64,000 nt of DNA from Mesodorylaimus sp. YZB2_4 (taxonomy: Eukaryota; Nematoda; Enoplea; Dorylaimida; Dorylaimidae). Location: assembly GCA_030248295.1 (NCBI GenBank), contig JASANH010000997.1:248001-312000 (forward strand). The letters run 5' to 3'. Positions 44,475 through 55,800 of the stretch are shown in pieces. The notes below the pieces were generated by a model. The model made no database searches. It saw only the letters and a program-made list of their open reading frames with translations, and was not told the origin of the DNA. How positions within the stretch are numbered: position 1 is the first letter of the stretch; every line of letters starts with the position of its first letter. The position numbers were made by a program, and so were the translations under genes.

Positions 44475-46491
44475 TTATCGACCAGGTGTTTCAGTGCGCC
44501 AATAGAGGACCAGGCCTGTTGGAGCGGTGCGGCCAGCGTGTGGTGCAAGGGTGCCCACCTCACCAACCTCGTTAGCTTCGAGTATGCCATCTTCTGGGGT
44601 GGGGGTAGGAGTGGGGACAATAAAAGTAGCACTGGGCTCAGTTGCAGGAAATTCAGTTCGTTGATGCACACTGGTCTCTCCTGAAACACCTGGTGGCGGC
44701 TTCTCTTGACCTGAAGTAGCTGCTATGGCTAGTTCCGAGGAATAAGTGGCTTGCTCGACGGCAGGGCTCGTTTCCTCTGCAGCAGCCGTCGCAGGGGAAG
44801 TGGGATGTTCTGGTTTGTTTGAAGCAGGGAATGCTCTTAAAGGTGCAGAGGCCGACTCTGCTGGAATCGAATCTGCTGGATGAGTGGGCTCGATAGTCGA
44901 AGTGGGCTGCTCAGGAGGCGCAGTGGTAGTTTCAGGTGGCGAGGACTCTGCTCTTGGGACTCCACTGAGGACGCCAGAAGCATTGGCTTGTTCATTCTCA
45001 GCCACCGAATTCGAAGGAGCTTGTTGAGTGGATTGAGACGGAGATGACGATGCAGGTTCCGAAGTCTCAGACGGGAGGGTAAGAGTAGCGGCATTTCCAG
45101 CTGACGGCGTCGAATTTTCAGGAGTCTCTGTCTGACTCGGATCACTAGGCGTCGAGGTTGAAGAGGTTGCTTCCTCTGCCGCCCCCTTATCGGCCGTGCT
45201 ATTGGCATCGTCAAATATAAAAATCGAATTTAGATTAGTGGCGTTCTTGCTCAGTTCATGGAGGTTACTAGGCGGGCAAGCCTCCAGTTTTATGCATTCG
45301 CCAGTTACGTCGTCTCTGAGATATCCGATTTCGCAAACACAAACTGGCGAGTCACACACGCGTACACACTTTTGACGAGTATCGAGTTCTGAATTGCCAT
45401 TCGGGGTCGAGCATGATGGCTGACATCTGACTTCTTCGTAGACACATGTTGAAACTCGTTCATTCGTGCCATTGCAGTGGTCTAAAAATCAAAATGCTTT
45501 CAGTGAATCATACACGTACAATCCCTCACAGGGACAGATATCAAGCGCGGCCATTCGTACTGTCAAATCACTCATTCGGAATCCTGCAGTATTTGATCGG
45601 GGTTCAGGAGCGCACTGCCCTCCTTTCTTAAAAACAGGCGTCCAGGAATGCATTCATTCTTCGGTCTGGGCGTTCTCAAAAATAGGATTGTCCTCGTCTA
45701 ACTGACTACCAGTAAATTGCAGAGTAAAATTTTCAAAAGAGAAATGAGAGCGTGAGACAAAAAAAAACAAACAATGAAGTGGAAGAAGCTTGATTGATGT
45801 TCGCATCGTCAGTGTGAATGAGAGCATGGGGTGGGGGAGACCACATGGCTGGATGGATTAGGCATATAGTACAGTAATATTACTGAGAATTCTAATCTTA
45901 CAATGGCTCAAATAAAACTTCTCAAGCAGACTATTCTTACTGAAGGCTGTCCTTGGCACGGTGTCCACCGGACCACTCTTAAACTCGGCTCGGTCTGGTG
46001 GGTTTGGCGTCTGCCTCTCACGCCAGGTGCGAAGTTACAGTCGAGTACCGACTCGCGGCTGGGTTAGTCATTCCTTGTGTAATGTGCCCCTTCACTCTCG
46101 AGTGCGACTGGGCTTGGTGATGTGGTAAAACAGAAAGAGGAACTCACTGGGACAGCTATCGGCAGCTATGCAGACTCCGTCATGCCATACGTATCCATCC
46201 TTGCACCGACACCCTGGCTGCGAGGTCTCACCAGTACATGGTTCACACGGTGGGTGGAAGAAGGACACGCTGATCAGCTCGCACCTTATGACGGAGCAGT
46301 TTCCACAAGGCGAGAAGACTTGGTTCTCCTTGTCACTGCATTCGACCGCATCTAAACTGGTCATCTTTGGTATACCACTCCTCAATATCAAGACCATTCG
46401 TACCTCTCACATTTCTGCCCACCAGTTGCAACGGACTGGCAGTCCCAATAATTGGCAACAAGACCAACAAAACTAACATCTTCAATGCCAT
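44475..46491 (-). CDS. Secreted protein with two TIL domains and a mucin-like tail
   Basis: The exons are 46404-46491, 46148-46351 and 44475-45481 (432 aa). The N-terminus MALKMLVLLVLLPIIGTAS is a classical signal peptide. Two cysteine-rich units follow (about aa 34-95 and 98-160), each with ten cysteines spaced as in trypsin-inhibitor-like (TIL) domains. The first includes PGCRCKDGYVWHDGVC and the second PVCVCEIGYLRDDVTGEC. TIL domains inhibit serine proteases or occur in larger extracellular proteins. The remaining 270 or so residues are Ser/Thr/Pro/Ala/Glu-rich, probably O-glycosylated, with several N-x-S/T sites and no membrane anchor. The first intron is only 52 bp. A cuticle, egg-coat or secreted-matrix role would fit, but the target protease cannot be read from the sequence. 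Confidence 0.85.
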
Positions 46492-47123
46492 CTCAAACAG
46501 TCCCTGAGCGTCTGATTGCCTGACCACCAAGAACTTTACTGACTAGTTCGAGTTCCAGTCCGATGATGCCGTGTTCCCCCCCCCCCCCCCCGTGGACACC
46601 CGTCTGAGAGGACCAGTTGTGGCCAAATTGAGTGTTTTCGCTGAGCCTCCCTTAATGGCAGAATAGCATCCGGGGCTCGTCATTCCGCCTCTTTTCTTGC
46701 CAGTTTGATGTATGCAATACAAGATAGATAAGTGGGAGCAACTGTCTCCTACACTTTCAACCCGCCCAGGTCAAAGCGATCAAGCGTAACAAGGACAAGT
46801 CGTAACACAATTTACACTGTTATGGAAATGGTTGACAAAGCAAGAGACACCGTGCCAATAAATCGGTCAGTAAAAACAGAATGAATTCATTCGCAGTAAT
46901 TCCAAGAACGCCCTAAACTGAAATAGGCCAGAGTGAAATGGCCTGCCCATTATGGCGCCACTTATTCAACACGAACAGAGCAAATTTCAAAGACCCATCA
47001 AAAGACACAATTCACAGTTACAAGGAACCCAGAAAAGTACACAGCATATGCAAATACATACGTGACCAGGGTAATCTTACAAGGCGTAGTTTTATTGGTC
47101 GACTATGACGCCTGAAGATTATT
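46492..47123. other. Intergenic with poly-C tract
   Basis: A 16-bp run of C (46576-46591) lies about 85 bp upstream of the TIL-gene start. No gene is visible in this 630-bp gap between two minus-strand genes. Confidence 0.6.
46576..46591 (+). repeat. Poly-C tract (16 bp)
   Basis: Sixteen consecutive C lie about 85 bp upstream of the TIL-domain gene start codon. It is one of several similar runs (6701-6713, 7144-7161, 18010-18023, 21805-21814, 43552-43561). Confidence 0.9.
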
Positions 47124-49311
47124 TTACTTTTTCTTTGAGGCTGGAGGTGGAGGTAATGAAGCAACAAGGAGCGCCATTGACGCCTGGACAACATCACCTC
47201 CAGCGTTTGCCAATGCACGAGCTGCAGCTTCACGTTGATATCCCATAGCTACCAAGCGTTCGATTCCTTCGTTCGAGACTGGTGCAGCACTGGCACTGGC
47301 ATCATTTCCACTGCCGGTATTCGTTTTCGGTGATTCGCTAGTTTGAGCTGGAGTCGGTGCCGGTGCAGGAGAAGAAGCATGTCGCACGTTAGCAGCAGCG
47401 ACGGAAGCGGATAGAGAAGCCGCTTCGGCTTCTGCAGCTGATCGTTCCAACGCTTCCGCTAGTTGCTGATCCTCAGCGCCTGGACTAGTTGGACCGTGAT
47501 GCCGAGATTCTGGTAATTCACTTTCGGGTAAAAATTCCGTCGTGGTGCCCGTAGTTCCGATCACCAATACATTTCTTTGCAGGTCGATGATGCACTAAAT
47601 CGACAGGAACATAAAATTAACATAAAATCTAAACCTTTTACTTAACACGACTCACTTGATGCCGCTTTAGCATATCCAATCCAAATAGCATATCCACACC
47701 CGCATTTTCCAGAACGTTGAACGAAGTTGCCAGAAAATCGTTCTCGATTTGCAATTGAGCTAAAACGGCGCACTGTTTTGTGAGAAGCCCATGGTTCGGA
47801 GCCAGACTTACCCATATGAATGCGGCCAATGATTTTCGACGTACCGACACCACGAGCGATACCACCAAAACGACGATCAATAAGACGAGTGATATTGCAA
47901 CGAAGAGCACATTCTTCAGACATAATCGTAGCCTGAGCACCACTGTCAACAAATGCCTTCACTTCGTGCCCATTGACCTTGCACCGAATATACAGCATGG
48001 TCACTATACCGAATGTTTCGGGCATATGCTCCATGGCTGTCTCCATGTGATGTTCGATTTCTTGCTGTCTAAAAAAAAAATGAATGGGCATATAACGAAG
48101 AGACTTGACGCAAATTGAAAATGCACTCACTGAATTTCTTGTTCAATCATTCGTTGAATTTCTGGATCAAACGGATTCTCTTGCATCATTTGCAGACGAC
48201 GAAGAACAGCGGCTTGACGAGCGGATATTTGTTCTTGGTAGACACGCACAAACTGCTCTAAAACAAGAGAGATGGTTTAGCCAGACTTTTCACAATAGGG
48301 ACAAATGCCTCAGGAGCAGCAGGACCCTTGATTATCATGAAACTGGCGACTCGGAACTTCGGCGGCGTCACACGTTTAGTACACAGGGCCTAGAAGCACC
48401 ATGTGAACTCAAAATCAATACAGTAAAGACTATTTCTAAAACGCACCAGAACGGAGGAGACAAAATCTTTTCACTTCGAAACTATTTCTTCGATACTGTA
48501 ACAAGATTCGAACGATAACTGAACACAAATTTGAAGTTTTGCTACTGACATTCCGAGAGGCGGTATTTTTAATTTTTGCACTGGTGTCTTGGAATATATT
48601 TATGAGGTGGAAACTTAAAAACCTGCTTTTTCGCTTATCACTGAAAACGGTTCGAAATTCTCAAAATTACAGAACTTTAAGGTAATCAAAACAGTCGTTT
48701 TAGTTGATGGGCGAAGTGTCCTTTGCAGTACATTGATTTTACTACCGCGCTTACCTGGATTGTGCAACGCATCAGCTAACGCCGGATTTCCTTGTCGCAA
48801 TCGTGCCAACGTGGTTGGATCAGCCAACAGTGCTTGACGTAGTTGTTCTGGATCGGGAACGCCAGATGGCATACCTGGAGGATTTAACGCGCCACCTCCT
48901 TGTCGCAGTTGACGAGCTCTTGGGCCGCGACTATTAGGAACTTGAATCGATGAGAAATCAAGACCTGAAATCACAACCATCCAGTTTTTCAGTCAAGGTA
49001 GGGAAGTAATCGGCAAAATTCCACTTACCAAATCCACTTCCAGATGCTTGGCGAGGCTGCATCAGATTCGCATTCGGAACCACACTAACCATCACCAAAT
49101 CGCCATCATTCAAGCCCAAATCTTTTAAACTTCTCCCGTACTCATTGACCAATCGACCCCCGTGCAGTATGCATAGCTGACGGATGGGAACGGTTGCCAA
49201 GGACGGAATTTCGCCCTGAGTCAAGGCTAGAAAGTTTTCCAGTTCCATTTCGTCGGGCACATCAACGGGACCGACGACGGAACCATCGGTCGCACTGATC
49301 GTGATTCGCAT
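47124..49311 (-). CDS. ddi-1: DDI1-type ubiquitin-directed aspartyl protease
   Basis: Six exons give 483 aa: 49029-49311, 48755-48964, 48131-48257, 47812-48068, 47656-47759 and 47124-47594. The N-terminus is ubiquitin-like ([10 protein letters not shown] ... [11 protein letters not shown]). A helical segment with [13 protein letters not shown] follows, then the retroviral-protease-like domain with the catalytic [12 protein letters not shown] (D248) and [13 protein letters not shown] long Ala/Glu/Pro-rich linker leads to a C-terminal UBA domain ([18 protein letters not shown], about aa 435-470) and a lysine end. DDI1 binds ubiquitinated proteins and cleaves selected ones; in C. elegans it processes SKN-1A to trigger proteasome-gene expression. 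All catalytic and binding elements look intact. A UBA domain is present, as in yeast and invertebrate forms but not in human DDI2. I chose the ATG at 49311 over an upstream in-frame Met because the UBL starts there. Confidence 0.93.
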
Positions 49312-49898
49312 GACCGATCGATTGAAATCAACCAATCAATAAAATGAGGTTTACAGACAAAAAAATATAGGACCTGTTATATTGTACTTCCACTTTGAAT
49401 ACCTGACGAAGCAAGAAATCTCGAGATCAGCAGGGCGCAACAGAAAAGAAAAGAAACGCATGATCACCCCATCCCGCGCCAGTTGTAGACTGAAGTCGAC
49501 TAAGGTAAATTAGAGTTCAGTATTAGAAGATATTTATATGAACAAAAAGTAATAGCGAAACGATTCGCTCAAAACCGTTGCTAAAAACTCAGTTATTTAG
49601 CTCAAAAATTAAATTGTCGTTGGTATTGCTCTTTTAATCCCAGCAAAAGTTTTCCCTGAATCTATATTTTACCGAGGCACTTCCTGTCGCCTCGTCGTTT
49701 CCGGTTCCGGATTCGACTGGGAAAGGCTGGGTGGGAGATGGGGTGAATAGTATCTACCTACTTTTATCTAGCTTTTAGGTGCACTGCGGGTGGGCGAATC
49801 CCATTTCGCCTGTTCACTTATTTTGATTATCCTTTTGCTCGAATTCCTTCAGCTGTCCTTCCATTCCTGTGCTCTGCGGTACCACAACATTTGTGAAA
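49312..49898. promoter_or_regulatory. Divergent interval between DDI1 and PLC-gamma
   Basis: The two genes point away from each other across 587 bp, so this must contain both promoters and 5' UTRs. It is AT-rich on the DDI1 side. I recognise no specific element. Confidence 0.45.
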
Positions 49899-52800
49899 AT
49901 GGCCTCTGTATTGAAAAAGTTTTCGTACGGTGGGTCTTCCACAACCGGAAGTAGTAGCTCAAGCAATGCCTCACCGTCGCCCTATTACGGCCCATCTGCC
50001 AGTGGCGGCGCAGTAGCTGTTCGTCGTGTTCAATCAGTTACCGAATCTCGTAGCGATCTGGATATGGAGAAGGTGATCAATTCTATGGAAAAGGGACATC
50101 GAGTGTTCAAACTCAACATGTCATCTCGTCGCGCTGGTGAATGCACTCAACGTCAAGTTTGCATAAAACGAGAGACTCGTCAACTTCTATTGTTCAAAAC
50201 GGAAACTGCTACAACGCCAAAGGCCGCTACCAAACCGAGCGCAATCGATATTCGAACAATCAAGGAGGTGCAGGTCTTGGATTACAAACTAAATGTCATG
50301 CGCCTGGTCGACAAGTGGAAACGTGAGATGGTCTATTACGATCCGACCAAAGTATTGATCATTTACTACGGCAGTCAGTTTGTCTTGAACACATTGATCA
50401 TAGTGTGTAAGTGACAGTGTTTCCGGGTCAGGGACTAGCATAGTGTGCCTTCTATTTCGAGATGACCGAAAGCAGCTCACCTTGTAGTCCCTTGTCCACA
50501 GTATTGTGTCTGGGTCTTGGTAAATGTCACTTATCTACCCTGTGTAATCATCTAGGTCATCTAGGCTAAATCCGATCATTTGCTTACTGTAGGTCATCAC
50601 CAATGCCTGGTTTGGAAGCCTCGTTTAAAAACCGTGGTCAGACCTGCTTGAAATTCTGTTTGCTCCAGGCCGGCAAACAAGACCTTTCAGTCAGCAGCTC
50701 TTGTTCCTTTTTATTACATGAGTTGGGGTGACTTGAGATGAACAAACTAGCAGGCCCGCGGCATAAGACGACCTATTCGATGGCCATATTTCAATCTGCT
50801 TCTGTCTACTTCTATGGAAAAGAATTGGATACCTATTAGGTCAACTAACTGGAGGCGTAACATTTCTTGTTTTCCTTTCAGTTGACACTCCGGACGCTTG
50901 CCGTTTGTACGCTCAAGGTTTGAAGTATTTGCAAAAAGAAGCCGTTCAAGCCACTTATCCACTGTTAGTTGAACGTTGGTTACGAAAGGAATTTTATGCC
51001 ATGTCGAATCCAGTGACTAATTGGTATGTATATGAGTGAGTGCGGGGGGGGGCTCTTTGCAAATAAAATTTACTAGCTTGAATTTCTCCCATTAGTTTTC
51101 TAGACCATAGACTTACTGTACGTGCCTTTCAGCATCTCGGTCAAAAATCTAAAACCGTTTATTCAACAACGATTGCAGTATAAGATATCATCGAAAGAAC
51201 TTCAAGAGCTAACTGAAGTAAGTCCAGCCAGGCAGGCAGTCTCCTATGTTTAGGCTAGCACGCCAATTGATTTCTTCCTTCCTGCCCTTTTAATTGGTTG
51301 CACCTTTGCTCGTTCTCGTGACTCTGTGCCATGCTTACAGTGTCTGACGCACAGTACGAAGAAAGCTTTCTATTCGTGCCCTTATGCTGCTAACCATCCG
51401 CTGCTCTTCTATCGGGATAATCAGCCTGCGCGTGACCATTCTGGTTCAGTTAGCTTCGCCTAATCCTATTGGCCAGTTGGCTCGCACGGCAGCTGGAAGT
51501 TCTCACCGATCAACTTCAGTCTGGGACGATGTCGACTTTGCGAATGACAGCTCGTTTTGCACGTGTGGTGTGTGAGCTTTTTTAGCTTACTTTCTGGCTT
51601 TTGCACAGCAAGGCAATTAATTAATGCTGGTTTTTGCTTGCTAATTGCTTCCGCATTTCACAAAAAGGGGCGTAGTGGAAAACTAGTTCTTTTGGGCAGG
51701 TATCAATAGCCAGTAGTGCCAATTTTTCATCGATGGTGGCGGTTATCAATCACATGGAAGAGACGTGGTTTTCTGGAAAGGTGCGCACTGAATAGTATAG
51801 CATAATTGACTAACAGGGGGTCCTTGTTCGGTTCGGTGGTGGAAATTCTCAGAGTACATGGCAGTTGTAGAAGTAAATGTGATCGTACTCCAAGCAGACC
51901 CACTGTTGTGCTGACACTGGTGCAGATTAGCACTACCACAGCCACACCACGTGATGCATACGGCACGCCCAGTCAGCTCGGTCATGTGTCCTGTGTACTG
52001 ACCGTGATGTCACGACGTGCCTTGTACTGTAGGAGCGAATGGGATTCGAGGCATTTGCCAACGCGTATCGCCGTTTGATATATGTCCATCAAGTAAGGTT
52101 ATATATTTGATTGAAAACATAGTCAATTACTGCTTTTCGTATATTTTAGCTTTTCTCCAACAATTTCGCCGCATTCTCTGACGATGGAAAGAAAGTTGAT
52201 TTTGTGCGTCTTCAACGGTTCCTAGTCTTGGAACAAAACGTAAGGTATTTTGTGGTTTTTTGGAATTTTTAAGTTGTCTTTGTTGTGCTGGCAGGATGAT
52301 CTCGGTCGTCACTTAGAAGTGTGCAGCGAGTTTTGGCGAAAATACTTACGCGAAGTTGATCCGAGTAGGGATATCGCCGAGCCATATTTGACTGTGCAGG
52401 AGGTAAAGCTCGTTGATTGGCCTGGAAATCGGGTCAATAGTTTAGCCATTGGGGGCATGGCAGTCGTTTATATTCAAGAAAAAATTTTGAATTGGTATCC
52501 TAAATTAAGAAGTTAATTTGGGTGACCGCTGCCTGGCTGAATGCTGGTGGTTTTTAAGAGCGTGGAACAAATTTTAAGACGGATGTCCTCTAGGGAAATT
52601 CAAATTTTGTGAATGGTTTCTTGATTACTCGGGTCAATGCAGGAGAGAATCGGGCAATACTGTTTTTTTGGAATCAAAAGGGCCTCTTGGTCAGTACCGA
52701 CCAGTATACTCTCTGGAGTCCTGGGGTCTAGATTCCTGGCACTGATTTGAACTCACAGCCACGTGGTTTCGTCGTAAGCCGGGACTGATGCCTGTTTGTG

Positions 52801-55800
52801 TTGCAGTTTGTGGATTTTCTGTTCTCGCGGGAGAATTCCATTTGGGATCCGAAGAACGATGCGGTACATCAGAATATGGATCACCCATTGAGCGATTATT
52901 GGATCGCTTCGTCGCATAACACGTGAGTGATAGTGGCTGGTCGGTTGTATTAGAGTAAGAAGTGGTTTCCTTTTTTAGGTATCTGACTGGCGATCAGCTG
53001 AAAAGCGAGTCTTCGTACGAGGCGTATTCTCGAGCTCTGATAATGGGATGTCGATCGATTGAATGTAAGTTTGTGAAACGAGTGTGGAATTTGAGGAATG
53101 ATAAGCTTTTTTAGTGGATTGTTGGGATGGGCCGAAAAAAGGACCTCAGGATGCGGAAATTATCATTTACCACGGTTACACGATGACAACGAAACTGAAT
53201 CTTCGGGATGTTCTTCGAGTGATCAAGGAATACGCTTTTGTAACATCGGACTATCCAGTTGTACTATCGATCGAGGACAATTGTACAGTTCATTATCAAC
53301 GAGTCTTGGCCAATGATCTGAAGGACATATTGGGAGGTAAGTGGCCAATGTTTTGGAGTGGCTCAGATCAAAATAAAGAAACATAGGGATCGGGTGGGAA
53401 TCGAACCCGCACCCATGAGTTAGTGGTTCCGTGTTCTAACAGTAAATGGGGTTTCGCTTCAGACTATCTCTTGACTTCTGTGATCGATAAAGAAGCCAAT
53501 CATTTGCCTTCGCCCAATCAATTGAAACGAAAGATTATTGTGAAGCATAAAAAATTGCCGACGGAAGCCGAATTAAAATCGGCAGCTTCGTTAAGTTCGT
53601 TGGATGATTGTAAGTGATTTTAAGGTTTTCTTGCGTGCGTCGCAATGGTTTTTTGTGATTTAGCTTTCCAAGATCACGATCTTCTTTCGAAACCTGGAAG
53701 TGTACGAAAAGGCATTTTGCACATGAAAGATCCAGAAAGCGGGGTAAGTTTTTTTTTAGTCTCTACTGTATGCTCTTTTGAGTTTTGACATTTCAGGATT
53801 GGCTACCGCACATTTTCGTCTTATTTCCGGATCGTCTGTGCTATACCCCGAATACGGCTCTGTTGTTCGCGATGGCTGGCGAGGGTGTCAGCGAATTGCA
53901 ATTATCTTCGTTGTCTGATGATTCGATATCTCAAGCTGGATCTTTAGCTGGGGCAGCGGCGGACGATGATGTGCCGCAGGATCAGAACGAAAACGAACAA
54001 TTGAACGCGGCCAGTCCGGAGGAATTGCACTTGACCGAAGAATGGTTTCATGGAAAGATTACTCGAGATGATGCGGTGGCATTGTTGAAGAAACATACTG
54101 ATTTGGGAAATGGTGTCTTCTTGGTGCGAGAATCGACTACATTTATTGGCGATTATTCCTTATCCTTTTTGTAAGTGCGTTATGATCATCTAGCAAGTGT
54201 GGATGGGCAAGGTTTGGCGCCGAATGGATGGGGTAATGCAAAGTTTATGCAAATTTTTCTAGCCGGTTCTGATGGTGACTTGGTGAAAAATTACGATAAC
54301 GGCACCTACTTGGGATAATTTACTTGGTTTTCTGAATTTATTATTTCAGGGTTGGGATTGGGGTTAAGGATGCTTGGTCATGAGACCATATGAAGAAGAT
54401 CCCTACCTCAGGGTGTCGTGTTCAAGCATGCTTCACCCAAAATCCTAACCAGCTGGGGGTAAGCAAAGGGGATTTTTGACAATTTTATTCGACCAATCCC
54501 ATGAGGGCCTCTTACCGCTTCGTGCCATATTTGCGTCCAAAAAGTTTTAACGCTGACGACTGGCGGGCTCATCGGTTTGGCAAGGGCTGTACAACTTTTC
54601 TCCTTTTTCAGTTTCAACGGGGAGGTGCACCATTGTCGGATAAAAACCACGCAAACTGGCGGCGTGAAACAATATTTTCTGTATGACACGAAAAAAATGG
54701 AAACGTTGTACGAGCTGATCAGCTATTATCAAGAGCATTCTTTAACGACGCCCAAATTCCGTGCCAAGTTATCGACGCCGTGTCCGCAACCGTGTCCTCA
54801 CATTGGTCAGCCGTGGTTCGCTGGTGATATCGATCGTCAGAGGGCCGACGATATGTTGAACGCGTACCCGTTGGACGGTGCGTTTCTGGTTCGGTACAGC
54901 AGTGCTGGCGACAGTGCATTCACGCTGTCATTTCGGTAAGACTTACTGATGGGCTTGTGTGTTTATTGTAGTTGTCGTGCATTTCAGTGTGGATGGTTTG
55001 ATCAAGCATTGCCGATTGAAACAAGAAGGGCGAATGTTCGTTGTTGGCAATCATCAATTCGAGAATTTGAACTGGTTGGTTGAATACTACAGCAAGCACG
55101 AATTATACAATGGTGTTTGCCTCAAATATCCAGTGAACCCCGAGACAATCGAACTCTACTCAAAAGATGTGTCAAATGCGCCCGGAAGTAGTTATATTGA
55201 TGTGCAGAAGTTGGAAAAGGTAAGACATTTTTGTACGTTTCGGGAAGTATAGTAGAAAAAGCGATTTTTCTTCAGCGTCTTCTGGTGAGAGCAAAATTCG
55301 GTTACCAAGCGAAAGACGAGGCAGAACTTTCGTTTCCCGCCGGTGCTATGATAACAGTTGTGAGCAGAACGGACGGATTCTGGTGGCGGGGAATGTACAA
55401 GGGGAAGCAGGGTTTGGTTCCAGTCGATCATGTGGACATATTGTCCACGTCTATCCCGTTCCCGCCACCAGGCGCGCCTGCCTGGTTGCAGAATGAAGGA
55501 CGTGAGAGTGGTACGATCGATATGGCTGGATGCGTTGTTGGTAAGCATAGATAAGTTTGGATTTGCAAATTTGAGATGTTGAAGGGTCGGTTTTAGAAAT
55601 GACAAATGATACGGATCGCCAATTCGTTTTTCGAATTCATCAATCGATACGACAAGCCGATGAGAAAGATATTCGAGTGGCTGCCATCACGAAAGAGGAT
55701 TTGTCGGACTGGTATAATTCGTTGTTGGATTGTATTCGACAAGCGACGGACAAAGTGAGGATTGGATGGGTGGACAGATAAAGAATAGAGGTGAGGATGG

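Noticed and set aside
44837..45214. 125-codon Arg/Leu-rich minus open frame
   Set aside because: It is a frame-shifted shadow of the Ser/Thr/Pro-rich tail of the TIL-domain protein, arising from its biased composition.
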